Shown here: positions 25,833-32,867 of the stretch, piece by piece
Layout: each line of letters starts with the position of its first letter
Numbering within the stretch: the first letter of the stretch is position 1
From: Bacteroidota bacterium
Lineage (GTDB): Bacteria > Bacteroidota > Bacteroidia > Flavobacteriales_F > PHOS-HE28
DNA: 32,867 nt
Reading direction: 5' to 3'
Assembly (NCBI GenBank): GCA_018267055.1
Contig: JAFDZF010000020.1
Span: 1 to 32,867, forward strand
The notes under the pieces: generated by a model
What the model saw: the letters and a program-made list of their open reading frames with translations, nothing else
Told to the model about the DNA's origin: nothing
Database searches by the model: none
Made by a program: the position numbers and the translations under genes

Positions 25833-28272
25833 GCGGTCCCTCCTGAGGCAACGGGCCCGGTGGATCCTCGCGATCGCCGGCTGCCTGCCCGTCCTGGTGT
25901 CCGCGCAGGTGCGGGTGACCGGCCGCACGCTCGACCGGTCGCGCATGCCTGTGCCCCACGTGGATGTGCGGTGCGAAGGCGACACTGCGCACGCCGTGAG
26001 CGGCGCGGACGGAACGTTCCTGCTGCCCCTCTCCCGCGGCGGCGATCGGGTGCTCATCCTCAGCGGGAGCGGCATCGCACTGCGGCGCCATGCGTTCACG
26101 GCCGGCAGCGGCACCACCGACGTGGGGGCCCTGGTGGTGGACACGGTGCGCCTGCTCCCGGCGGTCACCGTGAGCGAGCGCGACAGCTCCTTCGGCGTCA
26201 CACGGCTGCGCGGCGTGGAAGGCACCGCCATCTATGCCGCGAAGAAGAACGAGGTGCTGGTGCTCGTGGACATCGATGCGAACAAGGCGGTGAACAGCGC
26301 GCGGCAGGTGTTCGCGAAGGTGCCGGGGCTCAACATCTGGGAGAGCGACCCGGCGGGCGTGCAGCTCGGCGTGGCCGCGCGCGGGCTCGACCCCAACCGC
26401 TCCGCGAACTTCAACATCCGCCAGAACGGCTACGACATCTCCGCGGACGCACTGGGGTATCCCGAAGCCTACTACGTGCCGCCCATGGAGTCCGTGGAGC
26501 GCATCGAGGTGGTGCGCGGGGCCGCATCGCTCCAGTACGGCCCGCAGTTCGGCGGGCTCATCAACTTCCGCATGGCGGCGCCCTACGCGGACGGGCCGCT
26601 CGATGTGCGCAGCGTGAACACCGTCGGCTCGTACGGCCTGTTCGATAGCTACAACCGCGTAAGCGGCACCAAGGGCCGCTGGAGCTACCTCGCCAGCTAC
26701 GACCGCCGCACCGGCGAAAGCTGGCGCCCCAACAGCGGCTTCGACCTGCACACGGGCTATGCCGCCGTGGGCTTCCGCCCCACGCCGCGCACCGCGTTCG
26801 CGCTGGAGTACACGCTGTTCCGCTACCTAGCACGGCAGCCCGGCGGGCTCACCGATGCGCAGTTCCGGACGGACCCCTCGGTGTCGCTCCGCAGCCGCAA
26901 CTGGTTCAGCGCCGACTGGAACATCCTCGCGCTCTCCGCGGACCACCGCTTCAGCGACCGGGCCCGGCTGAACGTGCGCGCCTGGGGCTTCCTCGGCAGC
27001 CGCGATGCGCTGGGCTATGTGGGCGACATCAACCGGCTGGACGACCTCGATGCCCCGCGCGACCTGATCCATGATGCGTACCGCAATGCCGGCGCCGAAG
27101 TGCGCTACCTGCGCCGCGACAGCATCGGGCCCACGGCCCACGCCTGGCTGGTGGGGATGCGCCTGTACCAGGGGCACACGCGCAAGGCCCAGGGCTATGC
27201 GAGCACGCGCGACGACGCCGATCTCTCGTTCACCCATCCCGAAGCGCTGGAAGGCTCCGACTACGAGTTCCCCGGAACGAACGTGGCCGCCTTCGCGGAG
27301 GACCTGATCGCCTTGCCGGGCGCGCGCTGGCGGCTGGTGCCGGGCGCGCGCTTCGAGCTGCTGGACACGAAGGCCCAGGGCTATTATCGCCGCACCTCGG
27401 GCACCACCCTCCTGCCCGGCCTGTACGCGGAAGGCCGCAGCAGCACGCGTTCGTTCCTCCTGCTCGGCATCGGCGTGTCGCGGCTCCTGCAAGGCTGGGG
27501 CGAGCTGTACGCGAACGTGTCGCAGAACTACCGCGGCATCACCTTCACCGACATGCGCGTGGTGCGCACCAACCAGGTGATCGATCCGGACCTGGCCGAC
27601 GAGCGCGGCTACAACGCCGACATCGGCTTCAAGGGGCGCCTGGGGCGCTGGCTGAACTGGGACGTGAGCGGGTTCGTGCTGTTCTATGGCGACCGCATCG
27701 GGCAGCTGCAACGGGCCGACGCCACCTACACCATCTACCGCTTCACCACCAACGTGGGGGCCAGCCGCAGCATCGGGGCCGAGCTCTTCGCGGAATGCGA
27801 CGTGCTGCGTGTCCTCCGCGGCCGCGATGGCGGATCGCACCTGGCGGTGTTCGGCAGCGCGGGCGTGCTCGACGCGCGCTACACGCGCTCGGCCTATGCG
27901 TCCGTGGAAGGGAACCACGTGGAGTTCTCCCCGCCGCTCACCCTCCGCGGGGGCCTCACCTGGCGGCGGCGCGCCACGTCGGTGACGCTCCAGGGGGCCT
28001 GGACCGACGCGCAATACACCGAGGCGACGAACGCGCGCTTCACCCCCTCCGCGGTGAACGGGCTGATCCCCGCGTACCAGGTGATCGACCTCAGCGCCCG
28101 GCACGACTTCGGCCACGTGGAGCTGCGCGCGGGCGTGAACAACCTGACGGACGAGGTGTACTTCACCCGCCGCGCCACGAGCTATCCCGGCCCCGGCATC
28201 CTGCCCGCGGAGCGCCGGACGTTCCACGTCACCGTCGCGCTCTCGCTGCACGGCTCGGCCCAGGGCGGCTGA
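25822..28272 (+). CDS. TonB-dependent outer-membrane receptor, FecA-like
   Basis: An 816-residue receptor. The signal peptide runs to about residue 28 (WILAIAGCLPVLVSA-Q). A carboxypeptidase-regulatory-like domain follows (VTGRTLDRSRMPVPHVDVRCEGD, about 30-100). The plug domain (about 115-250) contains NSARQVFAKVPGLNIWESD and SVERIEVVRGAASLQYGPQFGGLINF. The barrel runs to the end, with TonB-receptor features such as SQNYRGITFTDMR and the penultimate motif LRAGVNNLTDEVYFTRRA. Relatives import ferric siderophores, ferric citrate or other metal complexes. Translation is coupled to the HTTM gene by an 11-bp overlap, so the carboxylase-like enzyme and imelysins presumably serve the same substrate. 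No TonB-box sequence could be assigned with confidence. Confidence 0.92.
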   Translation: MTGERSLLRQRARWILAIAGCLPVLVSAQVRVTGRTLDRSRMPVPHVDVRCEGDTAHAVSGADGTFLLPLSRGGDRVLILSGSGIALRRHAFTAGSGTTDVGALVVDTVRLLPAVTVSERDSSFGVTRLRGVEGTAIYAAKKNEVLVLVDIDANKAVNSARQVFAKVPGLNIWESDPAGVQLGVAARGLDPNRSANFNIRQNGYDISADALGYPEAYYVPPMESVERIEVVRGAASLQYGPQFGGLINFRMAAPYADGPLDVRSVNTVGSYGLFDSYNRVSGTKGRWSYLASYDRRTGESWRPNSGFDLHTGYAAVGFRPTPRTAFALEYTLFRYLARQPGGLTDAQFRTDPSVSLRSRNWFSADWNILALSADHRFSDRARLNVRAWGFLGSRDALGYVGDINRLDDLDAPRDLIHDAYRNAGAEVRYLRRDSIGPTAHAWLVGMRLYQGHTRKAQGYASTRDDADLSFTHPEALEGSDYEFPGTNVAAFAEDLIALPGARWRLVPGARFELLDTKAQGYYRRTSGTTLLPGLYAEGRSSTRSFLLLGIGVSRLLQGWGELYANVSQNYRGITFTDMRVVRTNQVIDPDLADERGYNADIGFKGRLGRWLNWDVSGFVLFYGDRIGQLQRADATYTIYRFTTNVGASRSIGAELFAECDVLRVLRGRDGGSHLAVFGSAGVLDARYTRSAYASVEGNHVEFSPPLTLRGGLTWRRRATSVTLQGAWTDAQYTEATNARFTPSAVNGLIPAYQVIDLSARHDFGHVELRAGVNNLTDEVYFTRRATSYPGPGILPAERRTFHVTVALSLHGSAQGG

Positions 28273-28284
28273 CGCTTCCCCGGC

Positions 28285-28653
28285 CTACCGGTGCTGATCG
28301 ACCAGGATGGTGTTGCCGTCGGGATCGGTGATGATGAAGCTGGCGGGACCGGTCGTGGCCTCGTCGGCGGCATGCACCAGCGGTATGCCCTGCTCCTGGA
28401 GGTGGCGCTGGATCGCGCGGACGTCATCGAACGGTTCCACGTTGCGCGCGCTTTCGTCCCACCCCGGATTGAACGTCAGGATGTTCCCCTGGAACATGCC
28501 CTGGAACAGCCCGATGAGGGCGTTGCCGTTCTTCAGGATGAGGTACTGCTTGCCGCCCGGGCCCAGGGTGGTGAAGCCGAGGGCCTCGTAGAACCGGCGG
28601 GAGGCCTCAAGCTCCTTCACGTTGAGGCTGATGGAAAAGGCACCTAGTCGCAT
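28285..28653 (-). CDS. VOC-superfamily (glyoxalase/bleomycin-resistance fold) protein
   Basis: A 122-residue single-domain protein with the paired beta-alpha-beta-beta-beta pattern. It opens FSISLNVKELEASRRFYEALGFTT, continues YLILKNGNALIGLFQGM, and ends SFIITDPDGNTILVDQH. Such stand-alone proteins bind a metal or small ligand as glyoxalases, dioxygenases or resistance proteins; the substrate cannot be deduced. Metal-ligand candidates are weak: the first position, usually His, is Ser or Asn here, so it may lack glyoxalase activity. It is convergent with the TonB receptor gene, 12 nt apart. A minus-strand TACATTCG at 28681-28688 is a one-mismatch -7 box. Confidence 0.85.
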   Translation of the reverse strand: MRLGAFSISLNVKELEASRRFYEALGFTTLGPGGKQYLILKNGNALIGLFQGMFQGNILTFNPGWDESARNVEPFDDVRAIQRHLQEQGIPLVHAADEATTGPASFIITDPDGNTILVDQHR

Positions 28654-28867
28654 CGCTGCTCGTATTGTGGGGTAGTGTTCCGAATGTAGGGGCCCCTGAC
28701 GCGACGTCCAAGGCCCATGCGGTCGCGGTGCAACGGCGGCCCTTGCCTTGGCACCCCGTGCAACAGGATGGATGAAGTGGGGGAACGGTGCGGACAGCGG
28801 GATCCTTGCACGAACACCCAGGCAATGGATGCGGCGAATAAAAGAACGTGTCCGACCTGAACAATAC

Positions 28868-28886
28868 AGGAAAACCAGTATTTCCT
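28868..28886. repeat. Inverted repeat A of the 28.9-29.1 kb leader
   Basis: AGGAAA and TTTCCT, 6-bp arms around a 7-nt spacer, inside the AT-rich part of the leader. It is the weakest of the four and could arise by chance. Confidence 0.3.
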
Positions 28887-28921
28887 ATTCATCACAAAAC
28901 ATCCTTTCCATCCCTCATCCG

Positions 28922-28948
28922 CTTGATCGGCATACAGGTCCGATCAAG
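28922..28948. repeat. Inverted repeat B of the leader
   Basis: CTTGATCGG and CCGATCAAG, perfect 9-bp arms around a 9-nt spacer. No T-tract follows, and it lies 135 nt before the giant gene. The layout suits a dimeric regulator site or an RNA stem. Confidence 0.5.
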
Positions 28949-28993
28949 ATATCAACCGATCCTTCCTCGGCCGTTCCTGGCGATCTCCTGGTT

Positions 28994-29009
28994 ATGAACG
29001 TCCGTTCAT
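28994..29009. repeat. Inverted repeat C of the leader
   Basis: ATGAACG-TC-CGTTCAT, perfect 7-bp arms around 2 nt. CGTTCA occurs once more at 29028-29033. The short spacer fits an operator better than an RNA hairpin. Confidence 0.45.
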
Positions 29010-29033
29010 CATCCGGCCGATAACGGGCGTTCA

Positions 29034-29061
29034 CAATATCGATCCGACGGCTTCGATATTG
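29034..29061. repeat. Inverted repeat D of the leader
   Basis: CAATATCGA and TCGATATTG, perfect 9-bp arms around a 10-nt spacer, ending 21 nt before the ATG at 29083. If transcribed it would form a stem in the 5' leader. If not, it is a candidate operator near the start site. Confidence 0.5.
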
Positions 29062-29082
29062 CCTCTATCAACGCCACCTCTC

Positions 29083-32000
29083 ATGGCCACCTCCACCTAC
29101 TATGCGTTCGTCGACTTCTTTCCCCTCATCGACAAAGAGGAGGCACAGAAGCTGATCCCCCTGATCGATGGGAAGAGCGATTTCGAGGACATCTTCCTGC
29201 TCTCGCGTGGCGACCCGGCCCTGCTGGCCGACCGGTTGGACGACACCTCCGACCTGTTCGAGGCGTTCGTGACCTCGTTCGCGGACACGGCAGCGAAAGT
29301 GGCGACCGCCATCAAGCCGGCGGACCCCAATGCGCCCACGGCGGAGGAAACGCTGCGGATGCTCTCGGGCTTCCAGCTGTTCTATGACTACTGGCCCGAT
29401 GCCAAGCGCGGCGCCCTGGAGTGGGCGCTGTTGCGCGTGGGCGCCAACGGGAAGGTGGAAGGGGCCTACTTCATCCTGGACGCAGCCGCCAAGCTGACGC
29501 CAGGTGGTGCCGCCTTCCTCTCGCAGCCTGATCTCTACACCTGGCTGGCCCGCTACTACATCGTGATGGCGGGGCGCTACATCACGCGCGATCTCCGCAC
29601 CTACACGCTCACCGGCCGGGTGATGGAGCAGGGCAAGAACGCGCCTGTGGCCGGTGTGCGCGTACGGGTGTTCGATGAGAACGTGACCACCCGCCGCCAG
29701 TTCGGCTCGGCCTTCACCAACGACCAGGGCTACTACCGCATCGCCTTCACGGTCATGATCGACCTGAAGGCCAAGTACACCCTGCAGATGGGGCTCAGCC
29801 ATGCGCGCCTCACCGGTGAGGTGAAGACCTCCGCGGCCTATGATCCCTCGAAACCCAAGGAGGTCCATACGACCACGGTGGCGTTCAATGCGGTGCCCTC
29901 GGCCTCCAAGACCGTGGCGTCCACCGGCACGGCCATCCCCGGGGACGTGCAGGCCTACCTCACCGCGCACAGCATCAGCGTGGTACGGCTGGAGGACATC
30001 CGGCGCCTGGGCGGCTTCATCAACCTGCCCTCGGTCGACATCGACAAGAACGACCCCGCCCTGCGCAAGCTCGACGCCCTGGCCAACCTGGAGCTGGTGC
30101 AGGCCGACGTGCCCAAGAACAACACCCTCTTCACCCGCGGCTTCACCACCATCGCGCGCATCGCCAATACACCGGCCCGGCGGTTCGTGAAGCAGAACGC
30201 CGACGTGCTGGGCGACTACGGGGCCGCGCAGGTGCACTACCGGGCGCGCGCCACGCACCTGTATGCCTTGAACGCCCTGGCCGGCGCCCTCACCCCGCAG
30301 CCCGCGGGCGAGACGCCGAGCACGGCGCCGGTGGGCCCGGCCACGGGCTGCGGCTGCTCGGACTGCGCTTCCGCCGTGAGCCCCCTGGCCTACCTCACGG
30401 ACCTGCTGGGCTTCACGCTGGACAATGTGGACACCGCCGCGGACACGCCCATCACGCTGGGCTACCTGCAGACCCACTTCTTCCAGGACTTCGGCGAGCT
30501 GCCCGCGGACTGCGCCTCGCTGAAGACCACCTACTGCCAGGGCCGCCTCGCCGCCGAGGTGCTCCGCCGCTACTACGCCACCGCGGCCATCTCCAGCACG
30601 CGCACGCCCGCCCAGCTCGCGGACTTCGCCACCGCGCAGCGCGCCTACCTCACCGATGCCTACGAACTGCTGCTGGCCAAGCTGGGCACCAGCTACTTGG
30701 AAGTGCGCCGCATGCGCGGCGTGCAGGACGTGGCGGAGCAGAAGCGCTTCAGCGACCGCCTGGGCATCATACTGAACGATCCGGCCACGCCGGGCACGCC
30801 CACCATCCGCCAGCTCTTCATCGACCTCTCCGATCCGGCCAACCCCACCGAGGCCGCGTTGGAGAGCCTGTTCGGCCATCGGCGCACCACCCCCTTCAGC
30901 CTGCTGCCCACGCCGGAGTCCAAGGTGGCGAAGTGGAAGCAGGCCCGGCTCCGCGAGATCTGGCGCGAGCAGGACGCGCCGCGCAATGCCTACTGGGACC
31001 ATGGACAAGTGATCGTGGACCCCGACATCGTCACCGTGGACGACCTGCGCCAACTGGACCCCTTGGCGGCCCGACCGGTGTTCGACCTGTGGGAGAAGCG
31101 GCGCACCTGGGTGGACCTGGTGTACACCACCTTGAACGGGAGCACGGCACCGGGCAACACCACCGATGCCTTCCATGACGCGCGCATGATCGTGGCCTAT
31201 GGCCGCGACTACATCGCGCCGGGCCCCACGCCCACCATCACCTACACCACCACCACACCGGTGGCGTTCAGCCAGGCGTTCACCGTGGTGGAGCAGATGT
31301 ACGTGAACGGCAATACCTACTACAAGGTGTTGCAGGACGTGCCGCAGGACATGGCCGACGGCACCATCGCCATCACCGGCGCCACGCCGCCCACGCACTC
31401 CAATGCCGGCCTGCCGGTGCGGAGCGCCACGGAGATGATCGAGCGGCTGCGCAGCAACCACACCCCGGCCTACTCCGGCAACGTGATCCCCACGGACTGG
31501 CCGGAATCGGACCCCGCGGAGCTCATCGGCACCCTGCGCCTCTCACGCACGCAGGTGATGCAAGGCAATGCCGGCGGACTGACACGCATCCGCCAGCGCG
31601 GCTTCACCCTGGCCAGCGCCGGCCGCCTGGTGGACCTGTACGACAAACACCAGCAGGCGCCCCTGGACCGCCTGAGCAATGGCGATCTGAGCGAAGAGGA
31701 ATGGCAGGAGCTCATCAACATCCTCATCGCCGTGCTCAAGGGCCTGGCCTCGGACAACGGCGCGGTATGGCGTACGGAAGAGGCCAGCGTGCAGCTGGGG
31801 CCCGAGGCGTTCTGGGCCAGCATGGTGGAGCCGCGCCCGGGCCTGTGGCCCCTGGACCGGCTGATCGCTCCCTTGCTCGATCCCGACCTGGTGAGCGCCA
31901 ACGAGGTGCCGGAGGTGACCGCACGCACGCACATCCCCGCCATCCCGCCCAAAACCAGCCTCGACATCCTCGCCGAACGCCGCGCCGAGCTCGCCACGGC

Positions 32001-32867
32001 CGATGCCCTGATCCGTGCGGCGCACAGTACCAGCTTCGCCGCCATGCTGGCGGCGGCCTTCGAAGCGCCCGACCTGGTGTGGGACGCCGCCGTGCCGGCG
32101 AACAACGACTACCTCCGGCTGCTGAACCAGCTGACCGACCCGCTGTGGGAGGACTGGGCGCGCCTGGTCATCACCGAACGGCTCCACCTCAGCCCGGAGG
32201 ACCTGCGCACCCTGGTCACCATCGGCACCAAGGAGCACGACGGCGTGGCGGTGCCCACGGCCGATCAGGAGCAGCTGTACGGCATCCTGCTGGAAGCGCA
32301 CAAGCACATCAAGAAGTACGCGCCCTGGAGCGGGGCGGAAGCCGGCATCCCGGACTGGAAGCTCCGCAAGGCCCAGCTCCCGAAATGGCGCGCCTCCCTG
32401 GAAGAACGCCGCGCGTGGACGGCCGCCCTGGCCGAGAACAGCGCGCCGCCGATCATCGATGCCGACCTGCTGGGGCCCGGCGACCTGAAGGACCCGGTGG
32501 CCACGGACCGCGCCTTCACCCTGTGGAAACAGCGCTGGGTGCAGATGCACGGCCCCTACACCGGCTATCCCAATGATGGGAACAGCGGGTGGCTGCACGA
32601 TGTGAACGTGACCGGCCTGACCACCACCGCTGCACTGGACACGCTGACCAGGACCCACCTCGGCCACGTGGAGACCAGCCTGGCGGTGATCCGCGAACAG
32701 GAGGAGAACGGCCTGGACGTGGGGCCCCGCCTGGCGCAACTGCAGCTGACGCCCACCGAGTTCATGCAGCTGCTGGCCTTGCGGGACATCCTGCCCGTGC
32801 CACCGCAGACCCCGGCCGACCTGCTCACCGCCGAGGAGAAGACCACCATCAAGCGCATCCTCGCCCA
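29083..32867 (+). CDS. Giant Tc-toxin A-component-like protein (partial, C-terminus beyond the right edge)
   Basis: 1261 codons are visible and the frame is still open at the edge. There is no signal peptide (MATSTYYAFVDFFPLIDKEE). Residues about 1-170 are an unrecognised N-terminal domain. Residues about 174-260 are a carboxypeptidase-regulatory-like fold (YTLTGRVMEQGKNAPVAGVRVRVFDE, TNDQGYYRIAFT). From about 288 a helical region like the VRP1/TcA N-terminal part begins: YLTAHSISVVRLEDIRRLGGFI, then FTTIARIANTPARRFVKQNADVLGD. Its hallmark is a Cys cluster C423-GCSDC428 followed by SAVSPLAYLTDLLGF (S433-F444), matching the C-x-C-x-x-C...SPAAYLxDLL signature of TcA/SpvA-type proteins. TcA subunits form pentameric injection channels for TcB-TcC toxin cocoons. 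Whether this one is a toxin, an injection-system part or something else is unresolved. GC and codon use match the neighbours. Confidence 0.8.
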   Translation, partial: MATSTYYAFVDFFPLIDKEEAQKLIPLIDGKSDFEDIFLLSRGDPALLADRLDDTSDLFEAFVTSFADTAAKVATAIKPADPNAPTAEETLRMLSGFQLFYDYWPDAKRGALEWALLRVGANGKVEGAYFILDAAAKLTPGGAAFLSQPDLYTWLARYYIVMAGRYITRDLRTYTLTGRVMEQGKNAPVAGVRVRVFDENVTTRRQFGSAFTNDQGYYRIAFTVMIDLKAKYTLQMGLSHARLTGEVKTSAAYDPSKPKEVHTTTVAFNAVPSASKTVASTGTAIPGDVQAYLTAHSISVVRLEDIRRLGGFINLPSVDIDKNDPALRKLDALANLELVQADVPKNNTLFTRGFTTIARIANTPARRFVKQNADVLGDYGAAQVHYRARATHLYALNALAGALTPQPAGETPSTAPVGPATGCGCSDCASAVSPLAYLTDLLGFTLDNVDTAADTPITLGYLQTHFFQDFGELPADCASLKTTYCQGRLAAEVLRRYYATAAISSTRTPAQLADFATAQRAYLTDAYELLLAKLGTSYLEVRRMRGVQDVAEQKRFSDRLGIILNDPATPGTPTIRQLFIDLSDPANPTEAALESLFGHRRTTPFSLLPTPESKVAKWKQARLREIWREQDAPRNAYWDHGQVIVDPDIVTVDDLRQLDPLAARPVFDLWEKRRTWVDLVYTTLNGSTAPGNTTDAFHDARMIVAYGRDYIAPGPTPTITYTTTTPVAFSQAFTVVEQMYVNGNTYYKVLQDVPQDMADGTIAITGATPPTHSNAGLPVRSATEMIERLRSNHTPAYSGNVIPTDWPESDPAELIGTLRLSRTQVMQGNAGGLTRIRQRGFTLASAGRLVDLYDKHQQAPLDRLSNGDLSEEEWQELINILIAVLKGLASDNGAVWRTEEASVQLGPEAFWASMVEPRPGLWPLDRLIAPLLDPDLVSANEVPEVTARTHIPAIPPKTSLDILAERRAELATADALIRAAHSTSFAAMLAAAFEAPDLVWDAAVPANNDYLRLLNQLTDPLWEDWARLVITERLHLSPEDLRTLVTIGTKEHDGVAVPTADQEQLYGILLEAHKHIKKYAPWSGAEAGIPDWKLRKAQLPKWRASLEERRAWTAALAENSAPPIIDADLLGPGDLKDPVATDRAFTLWKQRWVQMHGPYTGYPNDGNSGWLHDVNVTGLTTTAALDTLTRTHLGHVETSLAVIREQEENGLDVGPRLAQLQLTPTEFMQLLALRDILPVPPQTPADLLTAEEKTTIKRILA

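Larger units (their letters stand above)
28654..29082. other. Non-coding stretch with lowered GC and four inverted repeats
   Basis: 429 bases without a convincing gene, between the VOC gene (reading left) and the giant Tc-A-like gene (reading right). The part from 28861 to 28920 has 23 G/C in 60 bases, far below the surrounding coding DNA. Four perfect inverted repeats lie between 28868 and 29061, and CGATC recurs several times (28941, 28957, 28981 and 29040). This is probably the promoter/operator region of the downstream gene. No canonical TAnnTTTG box is seen. Confidence 0.6.

Noticed and set aside
26827-28251. A 474-codon minus-strand frame opposite the TonB receptor
   Set aside because: Shadow frame; the plus-strand receptor is complete with signal peptide, plug and barrel.
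28644-28895. A possible 83-residue minus-strand membrane peptide (MMNRKYWFSCIVQVGHVLLF...)
   Set aside because: One hydrophobic segment at the start, but the rest is Arg/Pro-rich and featureless, and it overlaps the VOC gene start. Most likely chance in AT-richer DNA.
28748-29023. A possible 91-residue plus-strand gene before the Tc-A-like gene
   Set aside because: No recognisable motif, ordinary random composition, and it crosses three of the inverted repeats.
29068-31461. A 797-codon minus-strand frame opposite the Tc-A-like gene
   Set aside because: Gly/Arg/His/Val-rich with no domain pattern, whereas the plus-strand frame shows ordered domains and a Cys-SPLAYLTDLL signature.

Overview
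The window looks like a chromosomal segment of a high-GC member of the Bacteroidota, probably a flavobacterial or related lineage. This rests on gene order (purH-mreBCD-mrdA-rodA; coaX-outer membrane protein-lptC-small protein-corC-ppiD), on lipoproteins with Bacteroidota-style C-K-K-D-D termini, on TAnnTTTG promoter boxes, and on the scarcity of Shine-Dalgarno sequences. The strong third-position GC bias creates very long antisense shadow reading frames, which are left out. No IS element, integrase, CRISPR array or rRNA was seen.

Layout. (1) 1-4534, minus: a CzcA-type heavy-metal RND pump fused in frame to a TolC-like domain and cut by the left edge, preceded by a small His-rich exported protein. 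(2) 4586-5796: a divergent pair, a YqaA/DedA-type membrane protein and an outer-membrane barrel. (3) 5897-12990, plus: purH, then mreB, mreC, mreD, mrdA (PBP2) and rodA, mostly overlapping by ATGA junctions, together the elongasome operon. (4) 12996-20457, minus: coaX, a FadL-like outer-membrane protein, lptC, a small membrane protein, a CorC-type CBS protein, a PpiD-like chaperone/isomerase with its own promoter, and an FkbM methyltransferase. (5) 20529-20634: tRNA-Phe(GAA) with a strong terminator. (6) 20765-28272, plus: a tightly coupled five-gene operon of imelysin lipoprotein, di-haem oxidoreductase lipoprotein, second imelysin lipoprotein, vitamin K-dependent gamma-carboxylase-like (HTTM) membrane protein, and TonB-dependent receptor. 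(7) 28285-28653, minus: a VOC/glyoxalase-fold protein. (8) 28654-29082: a comparatively AT-rich non-coding stretch with four perfect inverted repeats. (9) 29083 to the right edge, plus: the first 1261 residues of a giant protein resembling the A component of Tc (toxin complex) toxins.

How the genes work together. Regions 3 and 4 are housekeeping: purine synthesis, sidewall peptidoglycan synthesis, LPS transport, coenzyme A synthesis and envelope protein folding. Regions 1 and 6 concern metals: efflux of divalent cations, and probably iron (or another metal) capture at the cell surface. The least explained parts are region 6, where a carboxylase/epoxidase-like enzyme is coupled to imelysins and a TonB receptor, and region 9, a Tc-toxin-A-like giant protein behind a repeat-studded leader.
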